Origin: Galdieria sulphuraria
Lineage: Eukaryota; Rhodophyta; Bangiophyceae; Galdieriales; Galdieriaceae
Direction: 5' to 3'
DNA length: 64,000 nucleotides
Assembly (NCBI RefSeq): GCF_000341285.1
Contig: NW_005178475.1
Span: 401,834-465,833 of the forward strand
Positions 1-10,345 of the stretch are shown here, in pieces; position 1 is the stretch's first letter, and each line of letters begins with the position of its first letter. Both the position numbers and the translations under genes were made by a program. A model generated the notes under the pieces. It made no database searches. It was not told the DNA's origin and saw only the letters and a list, made by a program, of their open reading frames with translations.

Positions 1-1
1 T

Positions 2-2143
2 ATACAAAAGGAGAACGCTTCAGGAAATCAAGACTCGGAAAAATCCCAATATGATAGCAATCAAAAGTTTCAAGATACTGTTTCCAGTTCTTTCAAAGCA
101 ACAAATGGAAAACAAGATAGTGAAACCGACTTTGCACAACTTGGTTCTTCTGACGTGGACAAAAGTTCTAAAATGCGAAAACTTTTCAACGTAAAGAAAA
201 TAACCAATGTGAAACCTAAGAAAATACGAATGCCTATTAAGCCAATTAAGAATAACAGCAATTCTTCGGCATCTATCGAAACTGCTTCCATAGACGAAAA
301 TGATATCGAATCGACAAACGAACCTTCAAACACGACGAATGATCGAAAGTTTCGAATACCTTTTCCAAAGAGAGGACAAAAAGAACAAAGCATAAATCAA
401 GATATTTCTGATGTTTCTAGCGAAGACGAAACACCAATACCCACATTGGAAGAGAGACTTGGTGAAGAAGCACTTGAGCAGTTGAGACAAATTGCTCAAG
501 AGTTTGTTCGTGATGAAAAAGGACAGTTTATGTTTTATATCGATCCAGCAAGATACGTCGGAAATCCCAAAAACCCAGGACCACTTATACGATATTCTTT
601 ACCTCCTCACTTTAGCGGAACCCTAGGGGCTGGTAGTTTCGGTTTAGAGTTTGATGCTGGACCTCCTATACCAGGATATGACGGTCAGTATGGTCCAGGA
701 GGAGCCACAGTTCCTGGAGTTCCACCTGGTCCACCTAAGCCCAGTGCCGCAACTCCAACACCAGGTGCTGCAAAACCAAAAGTAGGAGGTGGTGTGGGTG
801 CCAAGCCACTACTCTCCGGAAGTTCTAATAAACCAGCAGCGCGACCACCAACAGAAGGTCTTCCTCAACAAATCGACAAACCTGGTCCCAAGTCAGCTGC
901 TCCTCCACCTGGTGGCGTTGCTGGTGGTTTGAAAGGCAAGACTAAAGAAAATGTAAAAGTGGGAAAGAAAGATAAGAAAGCATTGCATTGGAATAAAGTG
1001 CCGGTTGGTCAGTTGAATGGAACTGTTTGGGCTGATTTAAAAGATGAAGATATCGACGTGGATGTGGATGAACTAGATGATCTGTTTGGCGTTGATCCTT
1101 CTTCTACAGGTGGAGGAGGTATTGGTGGTTCTGCTCAAGAAGAGCAGCCTCAACAGCTAGAAATATTGCCACACAAAAGAAAGCATAATATAAATGTACT
1201 CTTGGCTACCTTAAAAATGAGCTCAGACGATATTAAGGACGTTGTTAGACAATTGAAATACAAAGAACTAGATGAAGACAAACTTCAGGCTCTGGTAGTT
1301 GTTAGTCCCACAGAAGAAGAAGAAACCGTTTTAAGAGAAATGTTTGCAGAAAAGGAAAAAGCAAACCGGACCGATAGCTTTATGATGGAATTAGCTCAAC
1401 TTCCTGGTTTACGTGGTAAATTGCAATGTGCTCTTTCTGCGAAAACTTTCGACGAGGTGGCTAGAGATGTCATTTCTGATATGAAGACTTTTACTAAAAT
1501 TCCGGAAGAAATTATGAAGAGCTCGAAACTACTAAAGATTTTAGAGTTGGTGCTCCGAGTAGGAAACATGTTGAATGGCGGAACCAACAGGGGTGGAGCA
1601 CATGGATTCAAACTGGATACTTTGCCAAGTCTTCGAACTTTCAAATCTGCCAAGGGAATTACTTTGGTACAATACATTGTTCGTCTTCTTGAAAGAAAGT
1701 ATCCTGGAATTCTACCTATTGAAGATGAACTATCTCATTTGGCATCTAGTGCGCAGATATCTTTGGAAGGAATTGGAGAAGATGTGGCTCAGGTTTTAGA
1801 TAGCATAACTACTGTAACGGAACAGGTTCAAAAGATTGGAGATGATCCACTTTTGGCTGCATTTAAAGCAGAAATGAATGCATTTGCAAATAGGTCTTTT
1901 CATATAAGAGATCAAATTGTCGAATTACGAGCTACTTTGGTAGAAAAATTGCAAACAATGATGGAATGGTTCGGAGAAAGTAGGAATAAAGCAAATAGAG
2001 GTCGTCAAGAAGAAATTTTGAAGCTTCTGAGAACGTTTGTGGAAGACTTGAACACAGCGAAGAAGCAGAATGAGCTCCAAGACAAGAAAGAAGCAGAAAA
2101 AGCAATCAAGGCTGCAAAAACTGCTGCTTCCAAAGTTTCATGA
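2..2143 (+). CDS. Formin (FH1-FH2 protein), 5' end outside window
   Basis: Formins nucleate and elongate unbranched actin filaments. The frame is open from base 2, and the first in-frame ATG is only at 173, so the N-terminus lies upstream of the window. A charged, low-complexity N-terminal part is followed by a short Pro/Gly-rich FH1-like stretch (about nt 650-930) that would bind profilin-actin. The FH2 domain runs from about nt 975 to 2060. It starts with the lasso motif LHWNKV and contains the FH2 signature GNMLNGGTNRGGAHGFKL (about nt 1561-1614), followed by conserved LPSLR and a Lys/Glu-rich C-terminal coiled-coil tail. No intron is needed within the visible part. No DAD-like autoregulatory tail is obvious. 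Family assignment is firm; the formin class cannot be told without the N-terminus. Confidence 0.93.
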   Translation: MQKENASGNQDSEKSQYDSNQKFQDTVSSSFKATNGKQDSETDFAQLGSSDVDKSSKMRKLFNVKKITNVKPKKIRMPIKPIKNNSNSSASIETASIDENDIESTNEPSNTTNDRKFRIPFPKRGQKEQSINQDISDVSSEDETPIPTLEERLGEEALEQLRQIAQEFVRDEKGQFMFYIDPARYVGNPKNPGPLIRYSLPPHFSGTLGAGSFGLEFDAGPPIPGYDGQYGPGGATVPGVPPGPPKPSAATPTPGAAKPKVGGGVGAKPLLSGSSNKPAARPPTEGLPQQIDKPGPKSAAPPPGGVAGGLKGKTKENVKVGKKDKKALHWNKVPVGQLNGTVWADLKDEDIDVDVDELDDLFGVDPSSTGGGGIGGSAQEEQPQQLEILPHKRKHNINVLLATLKMSSDDIKDVVRQLKYKELDEDKLQALVVVSPTEEEETVLREMFAEKEKANRTDSFMMELAQLPGLRGKLQCALSAKTFDEVARDVISDMKTFTKIPEEIMKSSKLLKILELVLRVGNMLNGGTNRGGAHGFKLDTLPSLRTFKSAKGITLVQYIVRLLERKYPGILPIEDELSHLASSAQISLEGIGEDVAQVLDSITTVTEQVQKIGDDPLLAAFKAEMNAFANRSFHIRDQIVELRATLVEKLQTMMEWFGESRNKANRGRQEEILKLLRTFVEDLNTAKKQNELQDKKEAEKAIKAAKTAASKVS

Positions 2144-2238
2144 TTTGTAATGACTGGCATTCAGGTTGTACAACATTGATGTTTATTTTATATATCTATA
2201 TATATGTATGTATCTGCGCATATGGTTTTCGTTTTGTG

Positions 2239-4519
2239 CTAGTCGAATATAGTACGTTCTATTAAAAGCTGCCTTTTCTGCGATAAATGAATGACACCGC
2301 AATATTGTAGCTCCATCATTTTTTTCCAAAATTCTATCCATAGTTTGTCTCTTTCAGATGAGGAGAGATCGTCAGTATAGTTATTTTTTTCTATCCACAT
2401 TTGAAGACTCTTCTCGAACCATTCTATGGGCCCAATTCGCTTTTTTCCTTTAGGCATAGAACATACAATGCATTGATGATACTTGGAACATTCAAAGTTA
2501 TCTTTGTTTCTAGTAAGCCACTGTTTTCGACAAAGAGTATTATAACCACTTATTTGGAGAAGACGAGTAAACGAGGAATAAGTGAATAGTTGAGCGAATG
2601 GGTTGGAGAAAGTTTGATCGATGAAATTGACGAGTCTAAGCAGCAGATGCATCACATCTAAATGCATTCTATTGATGTCTCCGTTTGGTCGCTTTCTCAA
2701 AGTTTGCAACATCGCTTTTCTTCGTTTGGCTGCGTTCCAATTTCTATTCAAACAAGACTCAGTTTTCAAACTGGATTCTTGCATTTCTGTATTATCCGAA
2801 ACTCCTTCTTCCGAGATGTGGATAAGTTTCGAAAAGGATTCTTCGATTTCCTTTCTCCATTCGCTGCCTTCAAGTTGTGGTTCCAAATTCAACCACCATT
2901 TTGTGAGAGTTTCACTTAGCTTTGAAGCGGGAACATGTGTGTATAGCGCAGACTTGATATTTTCCATGCTCTTTTCTTTGCTCAAAACTCCATTCAAAGC
3001 AGCTTCATACAAGTCGAGAGGTGGAGCATATATTGAACAAGATGTTAGGATATCCTTAGAAATCCACTGCAAGATACCGTGTGCGACGTTCTTATCCCTA
3101 ATTGTACGTTGCATATGAACATTGAACTCGTCGAATGTTTTCTAGACAAGACATAGTGAGTTCAAAATATGACATATTATAGTTGCAACAACACATACGA
3201 TACCCTGTTTCTCCAAAATTGAATGTAGATGCTTATCCTGAAAAATGCTTTCATTGTCCTTGGATAAATGAGATTAGAAGTATAGTTGGCAAAATCAGAG
3301 AGTTACCTTTAAATACTTGAGTGGATTTGAAGAAAAGAAATCAAACCAAATGAGTTTTAGGAATCTCAAAAATTCGAAGACGGAAATTTTATCACAAGTA
3401 ACCTTCTTTCGCAAAAAAGATAACACTTGAGATGAAATATCAAAGGGAGGAACTCTGAAGACGAAAATCTGACGAGAGCTTTTCAGATACAACGATGACC
3501 AAGTTATCAAAGACTTACGTTTTCCAGGACTTGTATGAGTGCATCTGTAGACGTGGAATCATGAACAGGATAAAACGCAATGGAAAATCTGCCTTGACAT
3601 TCGACCTTTGCCTTGAACAGTGAGAGCTCCTCATTGGCAAAAGTAAAAAGACAAAATTTTACTCGCTGCTTTCTCAAGGCGCTTATCCACTGAATGAATT
3701 TTATCAAAATAGAATCAGGAATAAGATAAATGTCTAAAGAGATTCTGCTTAAAAAATTGTGGCAGAACAAATAAAAAGAACAAACCTTCTATTAGAATTA
3801 TAACGTTGACTGCAATTCCATGGTTAGAGACGTCATGATACCACTGCAATAAGAAATCAGCAGGAGGTTCTACAGAACCTGGATCCACTTTGATACAGTC
3901 GTTTTGACTCAACTCTGGTAAATAGTCTTTGAAAATCTCCTTTGAAATGCACTGTTCCACTAGTGCTCTTACTGCAAGCGACAAACTCTGGAAATCGGTA
4001 GAACGGAGTCGTATTACCAATTGACGAAAGTTGGAGTCCACCTTTTGAGAATAGTCTAATACCTAGAATCGTGAATACCGACAGAATAATTGGGAAGAGT
4101 TGAAGTGGAGTTCTTACTTGTTGCACCAAGTGAGGATATACGTGTTCAGTCTCATCACTTGAGAGAGACACGATTGGAAGCGAGAATTCCACAAAGGTTT
4201 CCTTTAAGACTCGGTAGATGTTCTGAACAACTTGTTCTTTGTGTTTTTGAATAGACAGATAAAACTCATCCTTTATACGTTCCCAGGACTCTCGAAAACT
4301 ACAACATAGAAAGCTTTCTTTTGAGCAACTATTCACAATAACGTCGCAAGTCAAGCCATCTTTAGGAGCCGGTGCAACGATTCTCTTTCTTTTATTAGGT
4401 TCTTTGGTCGTTTCGCAACATCTACTGGCCTCTGAGAATACTTGAATAGCAGCCTGTATCATTGGTTTGCTACTGAAACAAAATGCGCGCCAAGAACTTG
4501 AATTGCTTTTTATCTTCAT
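2239..4519 (-). CDS. ORC3: Origin recognition complex subunit 3 (ORC3)
   Basis: ORC3 is a subunit of the ORC that loads MCM helicase at replication origins. The gene is spliced. Exon 1 runs from ATG 4519 to 4118 and intron 1 is 4063-4117. Intron 2 (3734-3785, 52 nt) joins VIILIE to DIYLIPDSILIKFIQW, matching the ORC3 segment with the degenerate Walker B-like acidic pair. More short introns lie at about 3480-3518 and 3120-3300. The C-terminal exon (3114-2239) has the ORC3 insert and winged-helix region (RLVNFIDQTF, then WIEFWKKMMELQYCGVI). Exon 1 carries WERIKDEFY, like the WENVKSE region of animal ORC3. Divergence is high. The assignment rests on segment order and local motifs, and the exact third and fourth exon borders are uncertain. 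Confidence 0.72.
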
Positions 4520-4722
4520 CAAAATTTGTTTGTTACTTTGAGACTACAGATGCTAAACGATTTATTCTTTCCAAACTACAAGTTATTTCAATGCGTCATC
4601 TCTCTGATTACAAATTTACAAAGAGAATAATACAAGTTTAAAAGTTGAAAACGCTTATATTCGGTAATGACCAAAAAGATCCTTCGCAAAAATAATAATC
4701 GATAAAATACAGAACTTTTGAC

Positions 4723-7236
4723 TTAGGACTGAACTCTAAGAGTTGCACAAGCATCCATCGCCAAAGTGGAACTTTCAAGTTCCGAAAGCAAATCCATATC
4801 GAACCAAGAAAAGTTTACATGAGATATTGTCCGACTGTGCCTCTTCTGCATTTCAACACCAGAAGAATGATATTTTTTCCTATTCAATAAAAACATTTCA
4901 TTGAATTTGGAATATATCTCCTTCAAATAAGAATGATGAGGATCTATTTGAAATGCGAGATGAAAGAGTTCGTTTGCCTTGGCCTCGTTTCCTTGGCGAA
5001 ATTCAAACAACGCATAAGAAATATAAAGGTGTACATGCTTAGGAGCTTGTTGAATACCCTCTTTAAATAATTCTTTTGCTCGAATAATCGAGCCATGATG
5101 TTCTTCAAGCATACCATATACGTTCCAAACAGGGCCATGTGTATTATCACATTTCAAAGCTTCCTCCAATAACCTTCGCGCTTGCTCTACAGCGCCTGCT
5201 CGAAGTTCGCAACATGCCCACGTATGATATAATCTTACATGAGAATAACTGAAGGGTAGAAGAGAGCCTCGTTTAAATATTTCCCTAGCTCTATGCATGT
5301 TTCCACTCTGCGCCTCCAATAAACCTAGAGCTTGCCACAATGCTACATGTGTTGAACAATTCTGTATTCCTCTCTTTAGCAAATCTCGCGCTACTTCGTA
5401 TCTCCCTTGAGAAAGTTCAAAGACACCCCATGCCTGCCATGCATGAGCATGAAAAGGATCACATTGGATAGCTTCCTCAAAATTTCTTCTTATCGAGAAT
5501 GGCAACTGTGTTCCTGCTTGGTTGCTTTTTGCAACCCAATCAGGTTCCTTCAATATTGCTACATAACATAAGGCAAGACCTAGGTATAACAGCGAATTTC
5601 GTGGATAGCGTGAAATACCTTGTTCGAAACTATGAATGGCCTCCTTATAATTCCTTTGCAACAGTTCCAAATAACCCAACGAATGCCATACAAATGAATT
5701 ATCTTCATAAGCACATTTGGTTCCTTCCAATAGCAATTGTTTAGCTTTGGAGATATCATTGCAATATTTTAGTTCCAATTGTGCATATCCATGCAATATA
5801 CAAGGAGAACAGACTTTCCGCATGCCATCTTCTAATATGGCACGAGCTGCCTGCAGATTCCCTTGTCTAGCTTCATATAGAGCATATGCATTATAAGTAG
5901 GACTATGCAAGGTATCAACAAGTAGAGCTCGTTGAAACAACATACGAGCTGCTTCAAAGTTTGCCTCTTGCTCTTCCATGAGAGCCCAAGCTACAAAAGC
6001 AGGAGCATTTGGCCGAATATCAATACTTTTTTGGAATAGTTCTCTTGCTTTGTTCAAGTTTCCTGCCCTTTGTTCCAATGTAGCCCATGTCTGCACAATA
6101 CTACAGTCTGCTACATATATACGGGATGCTTTCTCCAGTAATTGCCTAGCAATATCAACATGATTCAATTTCTCCTCTAAGATTGCCCAAAAACTGTAAA
6201 TAGCAACATTGATAGGACCTCCAACGGTCTCTGCAAGTTGTATCCACCTCCGAGCATTCAACCAATTTTTACATTTATACTCCAGTTTTGCCAAAGCAAA
6301 GTATGTTTCGGACTCTACTGGACACTCTGATACAGCTTTGGATAAAAGTTCCATTGCCAAAGATATATTTCCAAAACTTTCTTCTACATTGGCCCATGCT
6401 CTATATAGTCCAGCCTTGGCATTCCAACTTGCTCTTCGTTTTATCTTTTCTTGAGGTGGAAAAGTATTTAATTTCTTTAGTGCCATTTCAAAGACATCTC
6501 TAGACTGCTGAATATTTCCACATTTTGCTTCCAACATTCCCAAGGCTATGAAAACTTCCAAATTAGCGTCCATCTGTAAACACTCATGAAACAACTCTCT
6601 TGCTCTTTCAATGTTTCCTAACCTCTGTTCCATCAAACCCCAGGCTTGATAAATATATCCATTATCCATTTCAATAGATAAACCCTTTTGAAATAGTTGT
6701 CGAGCTGTATCGGGAAAGCCTGCTTTGTATTCAAAGACAGCATAGGCATGCAATAGTCGGACATTTTCAGGACAACGTTCGATAGCCTCGTTCAAAAAAC
6801 GACGTATTTCTTCTACGCCAAAACACTGCTTCATCATTAACTTTGCAAGAGCAAGCCATGAGTGGGCATCTGTCAAATCTAACTCCAAACACTGCGTTAA
6901 TAATTTTCTTGCCAGTTTCCAGTTTCCATTGCCTTCCGCCTTCTTTGCAGCTTGAAAACGCTCACGAACTAATTTCTTTATCAATCTTTTGCTTCCAATA
7001 TATTGACAATGGTTCACCATAGATTGTTCCTTATGGTTGGCATCATGTTCACTGTTAATCGAGGAACAAGTGAGGTATTCCAGAGAAAACGATTTCCTCC
7101 TATTTCCATAATAGCAGAGAGGGAAAGATACACTTTTATCCACAGAAACTCTTCTTATATTCTGTATTTTTCTACAAGAAGGACAAGTGTTCCAACTTTG
7201 GCTATTCAAAAAAGCTTGTAATGAAACCGAAGCCAT
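4723..7236 (-). CDS. HAT/TPR repeat protein, HCF107/MBB1-like plastid RNA-binding factor
   Basis: A protein of about 837 residues made almost wholly of tandem 34-residue helical repeats of the HAT/TPR type, recurring as W-x-x-x-G-x-x-E-x-x-x-G-N-x-x-x-A-R-x-x-F-x-x-G. The family (plant HCF107, green-algal MBB1) binds the 5' ends of plastid psbB/psbH transcripts and protects them from nucleases. The first 50 residues from ATG 7236 (MASVSLQAFLNSQ, then Cys/Arg/Ser-rich, few acidic residues) look like a transit peptide. The longer open frame upstream begins with TTG, so I chose the ATG at 7236. One uninterrupted exon. It shares a 76-bp divergent promoter with the organellar EF4 gene. RNA target and plastid location are inferred from the family. 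Confidence 0.82.
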   Translation of the reverse strand: MASVSLQAFLNSQSWNTCPSCRKIQNIRRVSVDKSVSFPLCYYGNRRKSFSLEYLTCSSINSEHDANHKEQSMVNHCQYIGSKRLIKKLVRERFQAAKKAEGNGNWKLARKLLTQCLELDLTDAHSWLALAKLMMKQCFGVEEIRRFLNEAIERCPENVRLLHAYAVFEYKAGFPDTARQLFQKGLSIEMDNGYIYQAWGLMEQRLGNIERARELFHECLQMDANLEVFIALGMLEAKCGNIQQSRDVFEMALKKLNTFPPQEKIKRRASWNAKAGLYRAWANVEESFGNISLAMELLSKAVSECPVESETYFALAKLEYKCKNWLNARRWIQLAETVGGPINVAIYSFWAILEEKLNHVDIARQLLEKASRIYVADCSIVQTWATLEQRAGNLNKARELFQKSIDIRPNAPAFVAWALMEEQEANFEAARMLFQRALLVDTLHSPTYNAYALYEARQGNLQAARAILEDGMRKVCSPCILHGYAQLELKYCNDISKAKQLLLEGTKCAYEDNSFVWHSLGYLELLQRNYKEAIHSFEQGISRYPRNSLLYLGLALCYVAILKEPDWVAKSNQAGTQLPFSIRRNFEEAIQCDPFHAHAWQAWGVFELSQGRYEVARDLLKRGIQNCSTHVALWQALGLLEAQSGNMHRAREIFKRGSLLPFSYSHVRLYHTWACCELRAGAVEQARRLLEEALKCDNTHGPVWNVYGMLEEHHGSIIRAKELFKEGIQQAPKHVHLYISYALFEFRQGNEAKANELFHLAFQIDPHHSYLKEIYSKFNEMFLLNRKKYHSSGVEMQKRHSRTISHVNFSWFDMDLLSELESSTLAMDACATLRVQS

Positions 7237-7312
7237 AGTAACAGATCCACCTTTGACCTCGTGATGACCGCCACCCAAAGCAAATGGAACATTTCATTTT
7301 GTTGAGGATTGG
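7237..7312. promoter_or_regulatory. Divergent promoter between HCF107-like gene and EF4 gene
   Basis: Only 76 bp separate the two start codons, so both 5' UTRs and core promoters must fit here or overlap the coding regions. No recognisable element is seen. Confidence 0.4.
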
Positions 7313-9662
7313 ATGTCTCTTTTTCATTGGAAAAGTTTTTCTAAGAAGCTTTGTCTTTATTCATGGAAAGATTGGAGAAGATTGTGTTCAAAAGTACCTC
7401 TTGATATCCACAAACGTTCTTCCTCAGTTGCTGACAAAACCTCTTCAAGCTTTCTTTCTGATGGTAAGTGTAACTTTGCACCAGTACTAAGGAAGATAAT
7501 ATTTGCTGGGTTGTTTTAGTGGATAATGATAAACCTGTGGATAAAGAGTTCATCCGCAATTTCTCTATTATAGCTCACGTAGATCATGGCAAGTCTACTT
7601 TGGCAGACCGTTTGTTACAGTTTACTGGAACTATTGCTCCTGAAAAATTTCGCGACCAGTACTTGGATAATATGGACATTGAGCGTGAAAGAGGCATTAC
7701 CATAAAAATGAGAGCAGCTCGATTATGGTATCGTTCCAAAGATGGAAGTCGTTATTTGCTCAACTTGATAGATACTCCTGGCCATGTTGACTTTTCCTAT
7801 GAAGTGAGTAGGTCTTTAGCAGCAGTGGAAGGTTGTCTTCTTGTTGTAGACGCTAGCCAAGGTGTTCAAGCGCAGACAATTGCCAATGTAGATCTTGCGT
7901 TGGAAAATAATTTAGAAATCGTCCCAGTTTTGAACAAAGTTGATCTTACCACTGCAGAGCCAGATAAAGTATGTCAAGAAATATCTCAGGTCATAGGTAT
8001 TGATGCCTCTAGAGCTGTAAGAGCTTCTGCGAAATTTGGTATTGGCGTAGAGGAAATTTTGGAGGAAATAGTTCACTTGATACCTCCTCCAAAAGGGCAA
8101 GTGGAAGCATCACTACAGGCACTTATTTTCGATAGCTATTTTGATCCATATCGCGGAGTTGTTGTATTTGTTCGAGTGAAGAATGGAGAGATTCGCACTG
8201 GAATGAAAATCAGGTTTATGGCTACAGGAGTTGAACATAGTGTTGAACAAGTTGGCATTCTAACTCCAGATGAAGTTGTTCGAACAAGTGGAGTGCTTTC
8301 CTGTGGAGAAGTTGGCTTTATCAAAGCTGGAATCAAGTCTTTACATGATGCTCCAGTATGCTTCTTTGTTATCTTTGAGTTCATAAGCTCACTTTCATTA
8401 GGTAGGGGACACAATCACTGGTTGTGACAATCCAACGCAAGAGCCTTTGCAAGGTTATAAACCTGCAAAGTCTATGGTATTTTGTGGACTTTATCCTGCC
8501 GATTCAGCCACATTATTCGAAAATTTAAGAGCAGCGTTGGAGAGATTGTCCTTGAATGATTCTAGTATTTCCTTTCAACCTGAGTCTTCTTCGGTCTTAG
8601 GAAAAGGTTTTCGTGTAGGATTCCTAGGTATGTTGCACATGGAAGTTGTAAAGGTAAGTTTAGCATAATTTGCTCCCCAACTACTAAATTTCATTCAAAA
8701 AGGAAAGATTGAAGAGAGAATACGAGTTGGAACTTTTAACTTCTGCTCCCAGTGTGGTATACAAGTTTAGAAATTTCAAAGGTGAATACTTTATGGAAAG
8801 TAATCCTTCCAAGATTCCAAATGATGCTAGACACTTTGAAGAACCGTTTGTCAAGTTGGATATTGTTTGTCCAGACCAATTTAATGGAACGATATTGGAG
8901 CTTTGTCAGGTGAATACATTGTTCATCTGATTGGTTATGTTTGTAATGACCATTGACTTTTGGAATAGAATCATCGAGCAAGTTTGGAAGATATGCGCTA
9001 TGTTTCTAATGGACGAATTCTTCTCAAGTTCCTCATTCCTCTAGCAGAAGTTTTGACGAATTTTTATGACCACGTCAAGTCTCGAACAAGAGGTTTCGGG
9101 AGCATGGATTATGAGTTTCATAGCTATAGGTAAGCACAGATAGCGATATTTTTGTCAAGATGCAGTGATTTCAAAAATGTTATTTGCCAGACCTAGTGAC
9201 CTCGTAAAGTTGGATATAGCTGTGGCAGGAGATGTTGTAGAAGGCTTATCTTGTGTCGTACATCGCGACCAGGCTTACATTAAAGGAAAGGAAATCATTG
9301 AAAAACTAAAGCAGTATATTCCGCGTCATCAGTTTAAGGTTGTGTTGCAAGCTATGATTAGTACCAAAGTAGGACTAGTGTAATGCTTCTGATTCCCTAC
9401 CATGAACAACTAACTTGTCAGGTAATTGCTTCCGACTTTATTCAACCTTTGCGAAAGGATGTTTTGGCAAAATGTTATGGTGGAGATGTGTCAAGGTCAG
9501 ACATTGTTATCTATCAATGATAAATATGCTCTTGATGAACAGTAAAATAGGAAGAAAAAGTTATTGGAAAGACAGAAAGAAGGGAAAGAGAAATTGCGAC
9601 AGTTGGGGAAAGTTCGTTTATCACCTGAAGCATTTGCAGCAGTAATAGCCCAAAAATTTTGA
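7313..9662 (+). CDS. GUF1: Organellar elongation factor 4 (LepA/GUF1 back-translocase)
   Basis: A translational GTPase of the EF4/LepA family that remobilises stalled organellar ribosomes. Eight exons: 7313-7463, 7520-8355, 8402-8653, 8703-8909, 8969-9129, 9191-9368, 9422-9495 and 9551-9662; introns are 46-61 nt and all GT-AG. Exon 1 encodes a basic Ser/Lys/Arg-rich presequence suiting mitochondrial or plastid import. The G domain shows G1 AHVDHGKST, the switch [17 protein letters not shown] and NKVD. EF4-specific parts follow: [15 protein letters not shown], and the C-terminal [28 protein letters not shown] ending in QKF. Reading conserved residues across every junction supports the gene model. 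Mitochondrial GUF1 versus plastid LepA is not resolved. Confidence 0.95.
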
Positions 9663-9734
9663 ATTCGAAAACTTGTTTATTCCTTGAAACCAAAGAAACT
9701 TTTAGATTTGTAAAAATGGGCATCAATAGCCTTG

Positions 9735-10247
9735 TTAGGCTTGAGGATATGTTGAGGAGGCTGTGGATACGTTGGTTGTGTTCAACTTGGTTTGGGTTTG
9801 CGGACTCAAAGACAGTCTTATGTGTATCCCTGCTTTTGAGTATTTTTGAACAACTAGGAATAATAGTATCAAGGAACCAATCAAAGATAACCAGGAAAAC
9901 GCCACCGATACTGGAGTGTTGACACTTTCACCGTGTACACTGGAAGTAACCCCTGTTCCTGCTGCCCACAGAAGAACTAGAAATATGATTGGAATATACT
10001 GAAATTTCAAGACTCTTTCCAATTGAAACAAATAAAATATCAGCAAAGTAGAAGTGATAAGAAATGACAAAACACCGCAGGCAATAGAGAATCCGCAATA
10101 TCCATTACAATGACTTGCCACTGATGCAACATCTGCAGCTCCCCCAAACACAACTATTGAGGATATCCAAACAAATAAATAACAAGAAACAAAGTAAATT
10201 TCAGAACCACTATTTTCTTCAAACCGATCTTCTTTAAAGTCTACCAT
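9735..10247 (-). CDS. Four-TM membrane protein, unknown
   Basis: A single-exon ORF of 170 residues with four hydrophobic segments (about residues 19-40, 52-75, 82-103 and 113-135) and a polar Ser/Thr/Gln-rich C-terminal tail. The layout, with a short first loop holding paired Cys residues (HCNGYCGF), resembles tetraspan proteins of the MARVEL/SUR7 kind, but no diagnostic motif is present and I do not name a family. The ATG is at 10247. It lies about 70 bp 3' of the EF4 gene's stop in convergent orientation, and directly downstream of the glycosyltransferase-like gene on the same strand. Confidence 0.65.
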   Translation of the reverse strand: MVDFKEDRFEENSGSEIYFVSCYLFVWISSIVVFGGAADVASVASHCNGYCGFSIACGVLSFLITSTLLIFYLFQLERVLKFQYIPIIFLVLLWAAGTGVTSSVHGESVNTPVSVAFSWLSLIGSLILLFLVVQKYSKAGIHIRLSLSPQTQTKLNTTNVSTASSTYPQA

Positions 10248-10345
10248 TTGACCTCACCACTTAATTCTTTAACGAATTGTCCCTCAAAATACAGTCTCCG
10301 CACATTTGTAGGGACGTTCCCTTCGTGGCGCCACGTGGAGCTAAT

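Noticed and set aside
2621-3118. 165-codon plus-strand ORF
   Set aside because: Antisense shadow of the last ORC3 exon.
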